64,000 nt of DNA from contig WRMF01000006.1 of assembly GCA_009777245.1 (NCBI GenBank), forward strand, positions 1 to 64,000, given 5' to 3'. This document shows positions 23,668-35,652 of this stretch, one piece after another (the first letter of the stretch is position 1; the number at the start of each line of letters is the position of its first letter). Position numbers and translations under genes: made by a program. The notes below the pieces were generated by a model. It was given only the letters and a program-made list of their open reading frames with translations, did not search any database and was not told where the DNA came from. The DNA is from Betaproteobacteria bacterium (GTDB taxonomy: Bacteria; Pseudomonadota; Gammaproteobacteria; Burkholderiales; Rhodocyclaceae).

Positions 23668-24564
23668 ATGATCCACGGTTCCATTGTCGCGCTTGTCACC
23701 CCCATGACCACTGCCGGAGCGCTTGATTTCGCCGCGCTCAAACGGCTCGTTCTATTCCACATCCAGGAAAAAACCGACGCGATCGTCATCGTCGGCACAA
23801 CCGGCGAATCCCCGGTCGTGGATATGAACGAACACCGCCAACTGATCGAAAAATGCGTGGAATACGCGGATAAAAAGATTCCGGTAATCGCCGGAACCGG
23901 CGCGAATTCCACGGCGGAAGCCATCGAACTCTCCCGCTTCGCCAAAAGCGCCGGAGCGAACGCCGCCCTCTCCGTCGTCCCCTATTACAACAAGCCCGGA
24001 CAGGAAGGCATTTACCGGCATTTCGCCGCCATAGCGGAACAGGCGGACATTGACATGATCCTCTACAACGTGCCGGGACGCACCGTAGCCGACATGTCGA
24101 ATGACACCACCCTCAAACTTGCCGAAATTCCCAACATCATCGGCATCAAGGACGCTACCGGCGACATCGCCAGAGCAAGCCATCTGGTTGAAGAGGTCAG
24201 AACTCTTGAGCGCCCGTTCGCGCTCTACAGCGGCGACGATATGACCGCGCTTGCCTCCTTGTTCCTGGGGTTTGACGGGGTAATCTCCGTCACCGCCAAC
24301 GTCGCGCCCCATCTGATGCACAAAATGTGCGCCGCCATGCGAACCGGACATTTTGACAAAGCGCGGGAAATCAATTTCAGCCTCGCCGGACTGCACCGCA
24401 ATCTGTTCGTTGAGACAAGCCCCGGCCCGGTCAAATGGGCAGTCGCTGAATTGGGACTGACCGAATACGGCATTCGTCTGCCGCTCACCAAACTCGGCGA
24501 GGATGGACAGCAAAAAGTAGCCGCCGCCATGCGTCAGGCAGGCATAAAGAAGGAGAAAACATGA
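23668..24564 (+). CDS. dapA: 4-hydroxy-tetrahydrodipicolinate synthase
   Basis: Condenses pyruvate and aspartate semialdehyde in lysine and peptidoglycan-precursor synthesis. From the ATG chosen (MIHGSIVALVTPM, the usual N terminus) the protein has 298 residues. The (beta/alpha)8 barrel landmarks are GTTGES (pyruvate contact), YNVPGRT (catalytic Tyr) and IGIKDATGD with the Schiff-base Lys. The extra 22 codons upstream lie in repeat sequence. It overlaps bamC by ATGA, the canonical dapA-bamC order. Confidence 0.96.
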   Translation: MIHGSIVALVTPMTTAGALDFAALKRLVLFHIQEKTDAIVIVGTTGESPVVDMNEHRQLIEKCVEYADKKIPVIAGTGANSTAEAIELSRFAKSAGANAALSVVPYYNKPGQEGIYRHFAAIAEQADIDMILYNVPGRTVADMSNDTTLKLAEIPNIIGIKDATGDIARASHLVEEVRTLERPFALYSGDDMTALASLFLGFDGVISVTANVAPHLMHKMCAAMRTGHFDKAREINFSLAGLHRNLFVETSPGPVKWAVAELGLTEYGIRLPLTKLGEDGQQKVAAAMRQAGIKKEKT

Positions 24565-25856
24565 GCCTAGCATTTTCGATACGTAAAGCAATCACGGAGC
24601 AACCAACCCTCTCCCCCAGACCCTCTCCCACTCGCGGCGCAGCCACAAGCGGGAGAGGGGAGCGCGCCGCAGAATGCCTCTCCCCCAATTCTTCTCCCGC
24701 AAGCGAAAGAGGGAAGCGCGCCGCAGAATGTTCCTTCAGTCCGTCCGCGATAGGGGCACTGTTTCCTCTCATTGTCCTGCTCTCGTTCGCGCTTGCCGCC
24801 TGTAGCGCCGCAATCCCGGATACAAAAAGAATTGATTACAAATCCGCCAGTCAGCGCGTCCCCACCCTGGAAATTCCGCCAGACTTGACCCAAATCACCC
24901 ATGACGGTCGCTTTAGCGTGCCGGGCAGGAGCGGAACCACCCTTTCGGAACTTGAGGCCGAACGCGCCCCCAATCAGGCGCAAAATTCCAGCGTCCTGCC
25001 GGAAATTGACAACTTGAGAATTGAACGCTCCGGCAATCAACGCTGGCTGGTCGCGGCGATTCCGCCGGATCGCCTCTGGGATTCGGTCAAGGATTTCTGG
25101 CAGGAGCTGGGCTTCATCATCGCCATAGAAGCGCCAGAAGCCGGAATAATGGAAACCGATTGGGCGGAAAACCGCGCCAACATCCCCGACGATTTAATCC
25201 GCAGAACCCTGGGACGGCTGCTCGATTCGCTCTATTCCACCGGCGAGCGCGACAAATTCCGCACCCGCTTTGAACCCGGCGAGGCACTGGGCACGACAGA
25301 CATTTTCATCAGCAATCGCCGCATGGAAGAGGTCTACACCACCTCCGCCAGAGACGACACCCGCTGGCAACCCGCGCCTTCCGACCCGGAACTGGAAGCG
25401 GAAATGCTGCGCCGCCTCATGGTTCGCCTGGGCAGCGATGAACGCCGCGCCGAAGCGGCAATCGCCAGCGCCCGCACGGAAGACCGCGCTCGCCTGATTT
25501 CCGGCGAGGACGGCAGCATTCTGGAAGTGGAAGAACGCTTTGACCGCGCCTGGCGGCGAGTCGGCCTCGCGCTTGATCGGACAGGATTCACCGTCGAAGA
25601 CCGGGATCGCAGCCGGGGACTGTATTTCGTCCGTTACGTCGACTCGGCGGAAGCCGGAAAGAAAGAACAAGGCTGGTTCTCGCGCCTGTTCTCCTGGGGA
25701 AGCGACAAAAACGCCATTCCGGCTACGCAATACCGAATCCATCTTGGCGCGGAAGGCGACATAACCCGCATTCAGGTGCTTTCCGCCGAAGGCGGCATTG
25801 ATCAGTCCGCAAGCGCAAGGCAAATCCTCGCCCTGCTTTTGGAGCAGTTGCGCTAA
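24561..25856 (+). CDS. bamC: BAM complex lipoprotein BamC with repeat-derived N-terminal insertion
   Basis: Outer-membrane lipoprotein of the beta-barrel assembly machine, 431 residues. AAGGAGA and the ATGA overlap with dapA fix the start at 24561. The lipoprotein signal (GALFPLIVLLSFALAACSA, lipobox LAAC) only begins near residue 63. Residues 16-58 (SPRPSPTRGAATSGRGERAA..., ...PASERGKRAAECSFS) are the in-frame translation of CTCTCCC/GGGAGAG palindromic repeats. No in-frame start lies between the repeats and the signal, so either the repeat is translated as an 80-residue leader or expression is impaired. The mature part has two helix-grip domains (RWLVAAIPPDRLWDSVKDFW; EVEERFDRAWRRVGLALDRT). 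Confidence 0.88.
   Translation: MSLAFSIRKAITEQPTLSPRPSPTRGAATSGRGERAAECLSPNSSPASERGKRAAECSFSPSAIGALFPLIVLLSFALAACSAAIPDTKRIDYKSASQRVPTLEIPPDLTQITHDGRFSVPGRSGTTLSELEAERAPNQAQNSSVLPEIDNLRIERSGNQRWLVAAIPPDRLWDSVKDFWQELGFIIAIEAPEAGIMETDWAENRANIPDDLIRRTLGRLLDSLYSTGERDKFRTRFEPGEALGTTDIFISNRRMEEVYTTSARDDTRWQPAPSDPELEAEMLRRLMVRLGSDERRAEAAIASARTEDRARLISGEDGSILEVEERFDRAWRRVGLALDRTGFTVEDRDRSRGLYFVRYVDSAEAGKKEQGWFSRLFSWGSDKNAIPATQYRIHLGAEGDITRIQVLSAEGGIDQSASARQILALLLEQLR
24599..24732. repeat. Palindromic repeats inside the bamC leader
   Basis: ACCCTCTCCC blocks pair with GGGAGAGGGG, and the unit AGCGCGCCGCAGAATG occurs twice (about 24661 and 24715). The same palindrome type is intergenic at 25.9, 33.0 and 38.17 kb. 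The length keeps the bamC frame open. Confidence 0.75.
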
Positions 25857-25869
25857 GGCCGGTTGTGCG

Positions 25870-26106
25870 TACCTCTTTCTCCAGGCTTACGCTGCGTCAG
25901 CCCTCTCCCCTGCCCCTCTCCCGCAAGCGGGAGAGGGGAGTGTTTCCCTCTCACTTGTGGGAGAGTGTGGTCACTCGCGGCGTGGCCAAAAGGCCGGGAG
26001 AGGGTGCGTGAAATGTACTCACTTGAGCCGAAACCGCTCCAGTGGGCAGGGGAATCAGGCAAACCCCCGCCCCTTCGGGGCACCCCCTTTCAAAAGGGGG
26101 CTTTCC
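25870..26106. repeat. Palindromic repeat cluster between bamC and ubiB
   Basis: CCCCTCTCCCGCAAGCGGGAGAGGGG at its centre is a near-perfect palindrome (25912-25937). CCCTCTCACTTGTGGGAGAG follows, and then GCAAACCCCCGCCCCTTCGG with CACCCCCTTTCAAAAGGGGG. It fills the 286-base gap; no gene is seen. Confidence 0.7.
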
Positions 26107-26142
26107 TCTGATCCCTGACCCCTGTCTTCTGTCCCCTGACTC

Positions 26143-27654
26143 ATGCGCCTCTTTCGCCTTCTGAAAATTATCATAATCGCCAACCGCTACGGGCTGGATC
26201 AGATGGCGCTTGGCATCAATCGTCCCAAAATCGCCCGCTTTTTGAGAGTTGTCCTGTTTTGGCGCAATCTTTCCCGACCGCGCGCCCAACGCCTTAAAAA
26301 CGCGCTGGAACAATTAGGGCCGATTTTCGTTAAATTCGGCCAGGCGCTCTCCACCCGCCGCGACCTCTTGCCGGAAGACATCGCGGATGAACTCTCCCTC
26401 CTGCAAGATCAGGCTCCGCCCTTCGCGCCGGAATTGGCGCTGGCCGAAATCTCCCGCGTCTATGGTCGTCCCGCCCATGAAGTTTTCGCAAAATTCGAGG
26501 AGACGCCGATTGCCTCGGCATCAGTCGCGCAAGTGCATCTCGCCCTTCTCCCCGACGGACGCGAAGTAGCCGTTAAAATCCTCCGCCCCGACATCGAACA
26601 GGTCATCGAACACGATCTGGCCTTGATGGATACGGCGGCGACATTGCTGGAAAAAATCCTGATTGACGCAAAACGCCTGAAAGCCCGGCAAGTCGTCGCG
26701 GAATTTGCCAAATATCTGCGCTTTGAGCTGGATTTGATGCGGGAAGCGGCAAACTGCTCGCAGCTTAAACGCAATTTCGCCAATTCCGACCTCATCGTCA
26801 TCCCGGAAGTATATTGGGAATGGTGCGCCCCTACCGTAATGGTCATGGAACGAATGCGCGGCATTCCGATCTCGAAAATTGAAGCCCTGCGCGAAAATGG
26901 CATTGATCTCTCCCGTCTTGCCGCGACTGGTGTCGAGATTTTCTTCACCCAGGTTTTCCGCGACGGATTTTTTCATGCCGACATGCATCCGGGAAATATC
27001 TTCGTCCGCGCCGACGGGCGTTACATCGCGGTTGATTTCGGCATCGTAAGCGCGCTTACCGAACACGACAAGAATTATCTGGCGCGAAATTTTCTCGCTT
27101 TCTTCCGTCGCGATTACCGAACAGTAGCGGAAAACCACGTCGAATCCGGCTGGGTATCCGCCGACACCAGGATTGACGAATTCGAGGCAAGCATCCGCTC
27201 CGTATGCGAACCGATTTTCGCCCGCCCATTGAAGGATATTTCCTTCGGCAAGCTCCTGCTTCGCCTGTTCCAGACCTGCCGCGAATTCGATGTGGAAATT
27301 CAGCCGCAACTGATCATGCTGCAAAAAACCCTGCTCAACATCGAAGGTCTGGGAAGGCAGCTCGACCCGGAACTGGATTTGTGGCAAACCGCCAAGCCAT
27401 TTCTCGAACGCTGGATGAGCGAACAAATCGGCTGGCGAGGCGCATTGAAAAGCATCCGGGAAGAAGCGCCGCGCTGGGCGCGGGAATTGCCGCAACTGCC
27501 AAGGCTCCTGCATCAGGCGCTCGCGAAAAAACACTCAAACGCCATTCTGGAGGAAAAACTGGCAAGGCTGTCAATCGCGCAAAAATGGCTTGTCTTTCTG
27601 ATTCTCACCAACCTTGCGCTAACCGGCGCGTTGATTTTCCGCTTTTTTTCATAG
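26143..27654 (+). CDS. ubiB: ABC1/UbiB-family protein for ubiquinone synthesis
   Basis: Atypical protein-kinase-like ATPase needed for ubiquinone biosynthesis, membrane-bound, 503 residues. Family motifs are complete: [11 protein letters not shown] (KxGQ), [18 protein letters not shown] (ExD), [11 protein letters not shown] and VDFGIV (DFG-like). A C-terminal hydrophobic helix ([20 protein letters not shown]) anchors it. The neighbours ubiE and ubiJ are absent; a SNF2 helicase follows after three bases. Confidence 0.94.
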   Translation: MRLFRLLKIIIIANRYGLDQMALGINRPKIARFLRVVLFWRNLSRPRAQRLKNALEQLGPIFVKFGQALSTRRDLLPEDIADELSLLQDQAPPFAPELALAEISRVYGRPAHEVFAKFEETPIASASVAQVHLALLPDGREVAVKILRPDIEQVIEHDLALMDTAATLLEKILIDAKRLKARQVVAEFAKYLRFELDLMREAANCSQLKRNFANSDLIVIPEVYWEWCAPTVMVMERMRGIPISKIEALRENGIDLSRLAATGVEIFFTQVFRDGFFHADMHPGNIFVRADGRYIAVDFGIVSALTEHDKNYLARNFLAFFRRDYRTVAENHVESGWVSADTRIDEFEASIRSVCEPIFARPLKDISFGKLLLRLFQTCREFDVEIQPQLIMLQKTLLNIEGLGRQLDPELDLWQTAKPFLERWMSEQIGWRGALKSIREEAPRWARELPQLPRLLHQALAKKHSNAILEEKLARLSIAQKWLVFLILTNLALTGALIFRFFS

Positions 27655-27657
27655 CAC

Positions 27658-30174
27658 ATGACAAACTCCAGCGGAATGTCGTCCGGCACGCTCTCCTGGC
27701 TTGCCGACTTGAAGAATTTAAGCCAGGCCGTGGAAAACCGGCAAAAAGGCGAATCAAGGCCCGGCGTTCTTTATCGGCTGCAATGGTCAAGGCATGACCT
27801 GTTTTCCGGCGTTGAGATCGCGCTCCTGAAAGGAATGGATGCCCATAAGGCAAGACCCTGGGCGGCAAATGAGCAAGTATTGACCCAGCCGCCCCGTTTC
27901 ATGGAGGAAGAGGATATTCCCATTCTGCGCCGACTGTTGACGCTTCCCTGCTCCAAAAACGAGAACGGCGTCCATAACATTTTTTCGCTCGACTGCCGGA
28001 TTCTCCCCGCCGCACCGGATGACTGCCCCATCCCTCTCTTGCTCTCCGACATGCTGGCTACCGGCAGGCTGTTCGCCGGAACGCCGCCGGTCATTCTTGC
28101 CGAAGGATCGCCCCGGCAAGGGGAAATTGTCTGGCGTGAAGGGAATCCGCAACCAATCATTCAGGCAAACCCGCCCGCTACCAATATCCTGAAGACCTGG
28201 CCGCTTTGGTATCTGGACTGGCAGAAAGGCCAACTCGGTCTTCTTGATCTTCCGCTCGCCCCGGAAACCCTGGCGGCATTGCAAACGCTTACTGAATCGC
28301 CCGAATTCAACCATTCCTGGCACGAAGTCGAATATTGGGACGCGGAATTGCTCGATGAAAAAGACGGCTGGCTCGGATTGGACATGGGCGTATTTGTCGC
28401 CGGTAAACGGGAGCCGCTGGCGCCGATGCTATCCAACTTGATCCGGCGCGAATCGCGCTGGCTGGACGCCCTCCAACTCGCGGATATTCCCGATACCGAA
28501 ATCGTCGACCTGTTTACCGAGGACGGACGACGGCTGAAGGTAGAGGCGGAACGAATCAAGCCTCTTGCCCGGCTCCTGATTGACCTTTTCGACGGTTATC
28601 GGGAAGACAAACCCGCCTTGCGAATATCCCGCTTCGACGCTCCCCGCCTTGAACAGTTCAAGGATCGCTGGCAATTTCGCGGCGATGATTCGATTCTCGC
28701 CCTCGCAGCGCGTCTCAAGGATTCCCACGGCGTAAAAGAAGTAACCCCGCCTCGCGGCATAAAACTGGAATTGCGCGACTATCAACGCCAGGGACTTGCC
28801 TGGCTGCAATATCTGCGCGAACACAATCTTTCCGGCATTCTTGCCGACGACATGGGATTGGGAAAAACCGCCCAGACCCTTGCCCATCTCCTCATGGAAA
28901 AAGAGGCCGGGCGGCTGACCAGCCCTGCCCTGGTGATTCTGCCGACTTCGCTCATTTTCAACTGGAAAAACGAGGCCGCCTCCTGTGCGCCAGACCTGAA
29001 AGTTCTAAGCCTGCACGGTCAGGAACGGGATTCCCTGTTCGATTCCATTCCCGAATACGACATGGTTTTGACCACCTATCCGCTTCTCTGGCGCGACAGC
29101 GCAAGGCTGACCAAGCATGAATATCATCTTTTGGTTCTGGATGAAGCGCAAATGATAAAAAACTCAAGGAGCAGAAGCTCCGCCATCGTGCGCCTACTGC
29201 AAGCGCGGCATCGTCTATGCCTTACCGGAACTCCACTGGAAAACCATCTTGGCGAAATCTGGACGCAATTTGATTTTCTCCTCCCCGGCTTTTTAGGCGA
29301 CCAGAGAAGTTTTGTCCGACTATGGAGAAATCCGATTGAGAAGCGCGGCAACATCCTGCGCCGTGATTTGCTCGCTCGCCGCATTCATCCGTTCATCCTG
29401 CGGCGGAAAAAGGACGAAGTGGCAAAGGAACTGCCGGAAAAAACCACAATCATCAGAAAGGTCGAGCTTTCTGGCGATCAACGCGACCTGTACGAAGCCG
29501 TGCGCGCCGCAATGGATAAACGGGTACGTCTGGAAATAGCCCAACACGGTTTCACCCGAAGCCAGATTATCATCCTTGACGCGCTTCTCAAACTGCGCCA
29601 GGTCTGCTGCGATCCGCGTCTGGTCAAATCAGTAGCCGCCAAAAAAATACAGGAAAAAGCCAAGCTCAACCTGTTGATGGACATGTTGCCGGAAATGGCG
29701 GCGGAAGGACGGCGAATCCTGCTATTTTCCCAATTTACCGCAATGCTGGATTTAATCCGGCAAGAGCTTGACCAAATCGGTCTTCCCTACGCCATTCTGA
29801 CCGGCGAGACCAAAGATCGGGAAACGCCGGTAACGGCATTCCAGAGCGGAAAAGTTCCCCTCTTTCTGATAAGCCTGAAAGCGGGCGGAGTCGGGCTTAA
29901 CCTGACGGCGGCGGATACCGTGATTCATTACGATCCGTGGTGGAATCCGGCGGTGGAAAACCAGGCCACAGACCGCGCCCACAGGATAGGGCAGGACAAG
30001 CCGGTTTTTGTCTACAAACTGATTGTAGCCGACAGCATCGAAGAAAAAATCATTGCCATGCAGGAACAGAAAGCCGACCTTGCCGCCGGGATACTTTCCG
30101 AAAACATGGACAAGCAAGTCAAGTTTGACGCCGCCGATTTGAATGCCCTGTTCGAGCCGTTGCCGAAGGTATAG
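27658..30174 (+). CDS. SNF2-family DNA helicase/translocase (HepA-like)
   Basis: Protein of 838 residues. The C-terminal two thirds carry the SF2 helicase core: LRDYQRQGLAWLQYL (Q-like), ADDMGLGKTAQT (Walker A, near residue 400), DEAQMIKN (Walker B), LTGTPLENH (motif III), LLFSQFTAMLDL, LKAGGVGLNLTAAD and QATDRAHRIGQDK (motif VI). The N-terminal 360 residues are not the SWIM zinc-finger seen in many relatives and I do not recognise them. Such proteins translocate on duplex DNA and remodel protein-DNA complexes; the specific role is unknown. It starts three bases after ubiB, so the two are probably cotranscribed. Confidence 0.9.
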   Translation: MTNSSGMSSGTLSWLADLKNLSQAVENRQKGESRPGVLYRLQWSRHDLFSGVEIALLKGMDAHKARPWAANEQVLTQPPRFMEEEDIPILRRLLTLPCSKNENGVHNIFSLDCRILPAAPDDCPIPLLLSDMLATGRLFAGTPPVILAEGSPRQGEIVWREGNPQPIIQANPPATNILKTWPLWYLDWQKGQLGLLDLPLAPETLAALQTLTESPEFNHSWHEVEYWDAELLDEKDGWLGLDMGVFVAGKREPLAPMLSNLIRRESRWLDALQLADIPDTEIVDLFTEDGRRLKVEAERIKPLARLLIDLFDGYREDKPALRISRFDAPRLEQFKDRWQFRGDDSILALAARLKDSHGVKEVTPPRGIKLELRDYQRQGLAWLQYLREHNLSGILADDMGLGKTAQTLAHLLMEKEAGRLTSPALVILPTSLIFNWKNEAASCAPDLKVLSLHGQERDSLFDSIPEYDMVLTTYPLLWRDSARLTKHEYHLLVLDEAQMIKNSRSRSSAIVRLLQARHRLCLTGTPLENHLGEIWTQFDFLLPGFLGDQRSFVRLWRNPIEKRGNILRRDLLARRIHPFILRRKKDEVAKELPEKTTIIRKVELSGDQRDLYEAVRAAMDKRVRLEIAQHGFTRSQIIILDALLKLRQVCCDPRLVKSVAAKKIQEKAKLNLLMDMLPEMAAEGRRILLFSQFTAMLDLIRQELDQIGLPYAILTGETKDRETPVTAFQSGKVPLFLISLKAGGVGLNLTAADTVIHYDPWWNPAVENQATDRAHRIGQDKPVFVYKLIVADSIEEKIIAMQEQKADLAAGILSENMDKQVKFDAADLNALFEPLPKV

Positions 30175-30250
30175 TTATTGTATTTTAAGTATATAAAAGA
30201 TAAATACAATAAAAAGGCTTCGGGCAAAGATGTTGATAAGCATTAAAACT

Positions 30251-30268
30251 ACTTATTAATCAATAAGT
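30251..30268. other. AT-rich palindrome after the SNF2 gene
   Basis: ACTTATT-AATC-AATAAGT inside a strongly AT-rich stretch (about 30175-30290). It is in the gap between convergent genes. The function is unknown. Confidence 0.35.
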
Positions 30269-30296
30269 TATATCAAAAACATTGATGCTGAAAAGG

Positions 30297-30387
30297 GCTT
30301 GGCAGGCTGTGGATGAAATCTGGACAAATAATCGGAAAAATCTGTTTTTCCCGTTTGTCCAGAACTAATCCACGCCTTGCCAACAGC
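30297..30387. terminator. Long imperfect stem-loop between convergent SNF2 and gyrB genes
   Basis: Arms of 32-34 bases (left 30297-30328, right 30354-30387) pair with few mismatches. They share TTGGCA/TGCCAA, GTGGAT/ATCCAC and TCTGGACAAA/TTTGTCCAGA. The loop itself contains GGAAAAA-TCTG-TTTTTCC. The right arm is followed by TTTTT. It is most simply a bidirectional terminator, but is larger than needed; a mobile element end or a DnaA-box-bearing structure are alternatives. Confidence 0.5.
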
Positions 30388-30402
30388 TTTTTCACAGGCT
30401 CG

Positions 30403-30523
30403 TGAGCCCCCCAACCTGAAGGTTGGGGCTTCCTCGCCGCAGATGAGGGGAGCCTCAATGCTCCACAAAACAACTGTCTCGCTCACCCCGCAATAAATGG
30501 CGAGGCTTCTTCGAGACGCGTGG
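30403..30523. repeat. Composite intergenic repeat, most complete copy
   Basis: In order: a CCCCAACCTGAAGGTTGGGG hairpin, CTTCCTCGCCGCAGATGAGG, GGAGCCTCAATGCTCC, ACAAAACAACTGTCTCGCTC, CAATAAATGGCGAGG and CGAGACGCGTGG. It ends at the gyrB stop codon. The copy at 13.3 kb is its near-identical inverse. Hairpins with short pyrimidine/purine loops followed by a conserved block recall the ends of IS200/IS605 elements; no transposase is present. Confidence 0.75.
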
Positions 30524-32989
<2,466 letters not shown>

Positions 32990-33018
32990 TTAAAAATAGA
33001 ATTGGGGGAAATGGAACA

Positions 33019-33085
33019 ACTCCCCTCTCCCGCTTGCGGCGCGAGTGGGAGGGGGTTGGGGAGAGGGCTGTTACGCATGGGGAGC
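33019..33085. repeat. Palindromic repeat between dnaN and gyrB
   Basis: CTCCCCTCTCCCGCTTGCGG, then GCGAGTGGGAGGGGGTTGGG and GAGAGGGC; same family as in bamC, recB and recC but intergenic here. It could attenuate read-through from dnaN into gyrB. Confidence 0.65.
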
Positions 33086-33115
33086 TTGAATCGCTCCGGC
33101 TCGCTCGTGGAGCGG

Positions 33116-34225
33116 TCAGATACGCATCGGCATCACAACATACTTGAAGCGGTCATTGTCCGGCATGGTGATCAAGGCGCTGGAAGTCGCGTCGTTGAAA
33201 CTCCAGCAGACTTTTTCGCCGGAGAGGTTGTTCAACACGTCCAGAAGGTAGGTCACGTTGAAGCCTACATCTAGCGGCGCGCCGGTGTACTCTACTTCGA
33301 TTTCTTCCTGCGCTTCTTCCTGCTCGGCGTTGGCGGCGATGATTTTAAGCAGGTTCTCTTCAAGAAGGACGCGTATGCCCCGGAATTTTTCATTGGTCAG
33401 AATGGCGACGCGCGACATGGCAGTATGCAAACCCTGCCGATCCGCAAACATGTGGAGGGAAAGGTTTGTGGGAATGACCCGCTCGTAGTCCGGGAATTTG
33501 CCGTCAATCAGCTTGGAAACCAGTATCGTGCTGCCGAATTCAAAGCGAATCTGATTTGCGCTCCCGGTGATTTTCAGCGGTTCGTCGTTATCCGCTAACA
33601 GGCGGTTCAATTCCAACACGGTCTTGCGCGGCAAAATCATTTCCTGCTTGGGGAAATCGGTTTCGATGTCCATGCTGTTGTAGGCAAGACGGTGGCTGTC
33701 GGTCGCGGCGCAGGAAAGCTTGTTGCCATTCACTATCAGCAGGAGACCGTTCAGGTAGTAGCGGACATCCTGGGCGGCCATTGCGTACTGGGTCTTGCCA
33801 ATCAACTGGCGAAAATTCTTCTGGGTCACGGTGAAGGTTTTTTCTTCCCCGCCGGTAGCGGCGGTCATGCGCGGGAAATCCTGGGGGGGCAGGGTTTGCA
33901 GGGAAAAACGGCTTCTTCCCGCTTTCAGGAGCAGGCGTTTTTCTTCCATGTCCAGGGTAATTTGCGCCGATTCGGGGAGCGACCGCAGAATGTCTTGCAG
34001 TTTTTTTGCGGCAACTGTCACCGAGCCGTCGTTGTCGCCTCCTACGTTTTCGCTTGTCGCCGCGATTTGAATTTCAATGTCGGTTGCAACCAGGGTCAGT
34101 TTGCCGCCTTCCTTTTCCAACAACACATTGGAAAGAATGGGTAGGGTGTGGCGTCTTTCCACGACGCCTGAGACTGATTGCAGCGGGTTTAACAGAACAT
34201 CCCTTGGGCTTTGCAGAATGATCAT
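33116..34225 (-). CDS. dnaN: DNA polymerase III beta sliding clamp
   Basis: Ring-shaped processivity clamp, 369 residues from the ATG with AAGGAAA nine bases upstream (MIILQSPRDVLLNPLQSV). A further 48 codons upstream are open but not clamp-like. Conserved segments include RHTLPILSNVLLE, DSHRLAY, FPDYERVIP and the C-terminal YVVMPMRI. The gene upstream is not dnaA but a NamZ-family gene, so this is not the classical dnaA-dnaN origin layout. Confidence 0.96.
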   Translation of the reverse strand: MIILQSPRDVLLNPLQSVSGVVERRHTLPILSNVLLEKEGGKLTLVATDIEIQIAATSENVGGDNDGSVTVAAKKLQDILRSLPESAQITLDMEEKRLLLKAGRSRFSLQTLPPQDFPRMTAATGGEEKTFTVTQKNFRQLIGKTQYAMAAQDVRYYLNGLLLIVNGNKLSCAATDSHRLAYNSMDIETDFPKQEMILPRKTVLELNRLLADNDEPLKITGSANQIRFEFGSTILVSKLIDGKFPDYERVIPTNLSLHMFADRQGLHTAMSRVAILTNEKFRGIRVLLEENLLKIIAANAEQEEAQEEIEVEYTGAPLDVGFNVTYLLDVLNNLSGEKVCWSFNDATSSALITMPDNDRFKYVVMPMRI

Positions 34226-34326
34226 GATCCGGTTTCCTTGTTTAGAATGGGCAGGGGTCGGAGACAAGTTTGTCGCCGTTTTCCTAACCCCTAATGATAA
34301 CAGCAGAGGCGCGTTTCTGGGCAAAT

Positions 34327-35526
34327 TCAGGCAGGGTAGAGCAAAAATTCTTCTCGCTCGTGTCGCCATTCTTGTTCGTCTATACGGGCGATCTCGTCCA
34401 GATCATTTGGGGTTGCCGCCGGATCGTCTACCCACTGTCGCAAGAGCGGACTGCCGTTGATTAGATCAATGGGAAGGCGCTGAAATTCATACTCATAGGC
34501 AAACTCGCGCCAGAGCGGATAATCGGGATAGAGCCGCCGGATGGCTTTGAAGACGAGCGCCAGCAAACGCCAGGGGCGAAATTTCTCATGATCGTAGTGC
34601 GGATGTTCCACGTGAAACTGAATGCCGTGACACAGTTTCCCGACATGCTTGTGGAAGGTAGGCTCAAACCAGATTTCGCGCAGGCGGCAGCCCAAAAGCC
34701 AATCGGGCGCGAGCTTTTCCATTTCCGTGAGGAGCAATCTGGCATCCACATCCGGCGCGCCGAACAACTCCAAAGGACGAGTTGTGCCCCTGCCTTCGGA
34801 AAGGGTTGTTCCTTCAAGCAGCACCGTTCCAGCATAGGCGCGCGCCATTGAGAGATTCGCCGCGTTGGGACTGGGATTGACCCAGGCGCGTTCCGGCCAG
34901 CCAAAGCAGGGGGGATCATTCGCGCTCCAGCCTTGCATGGGAATGATCCGGCAATCCAGATTCAGAGGGACTGCAAACCGGCGGGCAAGCTCTCCCATCG
35001 TTAACCCATGCCGCATCGGGATGAGGTCTGCGCCGACAAAACTCTCCCACCCGGCTTTGAGCTTCAAGCCCTCGATCGGACGCCCTGCCGGATTCGGGCG
35101 ATCCAGTACCCAGACGGATTTTCCTCGCGTCGCGCAATCTTCCAGCACATAGCGGAGAGTGGTGATGAAGGTATAAATCCGGCAGCCCAAATCCTGCAAA
35201 TCGACGAGCAACACATCAAAAGCGTCCAGCATGGTCTCATTCAAGCGGCGAGTCTCGCCGTACAGGCTGAAAACCGGAATACCAAGGCGGGGGTCGGTGA
35301 AATTGTCCGATTCCACCATGTTGTCCTGTTTGTCGCCCTTGATTCCATGTTGCGGCCCGAAGGCGGCAGTCAGGCGAATGTCGGCAAGTTCTGCCAGCGC
35401 ATCCAGCGCGTTTGTCAAGTCCTTGGTGACCGAGGCGGGATTGGCAAGCAGAGCTATGCGCTTGCCCGCGAGCGGTCGGCGCAATTCGGAATCAGCAAGA
35501 AGACGGTCAAGGCCAAACAGGATCAT
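34327..35526 (-). CDS. DUF1343 / NamZ-family exo-beta-N-acetylmuramidase-like protein
   Basis: Protein of 399 residues with the family hallmarks RIALLANPASVTKDL, FGPQHGIKGDKQDNM, VFSLYGETRRL, DLQDLGCRIYTF, LDRPNPAG, PMRHGLTMGELA and the conserved GTTLSEGRGTTRPLELFGAP. NamZ enzymes remove terminal MurNAc from peptidoglycan fragments during wall recycling. No signal peptide is seen, which would place this one in the cytoplasm, whereas characterised members are secreted or lipoproteins. The activity is inferred from family only. Confidence 0.85.
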   Translation of the reverse strand: MILFGLDRLLADSELRRPLAGKRIALLANPASVTKDLTNALDALAELADIRLTAAFGPQHGIKGDKQDNMVESDNFTDPRLGIPVFSLYGETRRLNETMLDAFDVLLVDLQDLGCRIYTFITTLRYVLEDCATRGKSVWVLDRPNPAGRPIEGLKLKAGWESFVGADLIPMRHGLTMGELARRFAVPLNLDCRIIPMQGWSANDPPCFGWPERAWVNPSPNAANLSMARAYAGTVLLEGTTLSEGRGTTRPLELFGAPDVDARLLLTEMEKLAPDWLLGCRLREIWFEPTFHKHVGKLCHGIQFHVEHPHYDHEKFRPWRLLALVFKAIRRLYPDYPLWREFAYEYEFQRLPIDLINGSPLLRQWVDDPAATPNDLDEIARIDEQEWRHEREEFLLYPA

Positions 35527-35652
35527 GGGAAAAATTATTGTGGGAAAGATGGCGCATTTTAACGGGTTTCACGTGAAACAATCGCATGTTTGAAGTCTCT
35601 GCAAGTGTTAGAATAAGAGAATTAATGCGGCAAGCTGCGAGAGGAGAAAATT

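Noticed and set aside
30175-30400. Replication origin
   Set aside because: No exact TTATCCACA boxes were seen, dnaA is not adjacent and the region lies between convergent genes; kept only as a minor alternative.
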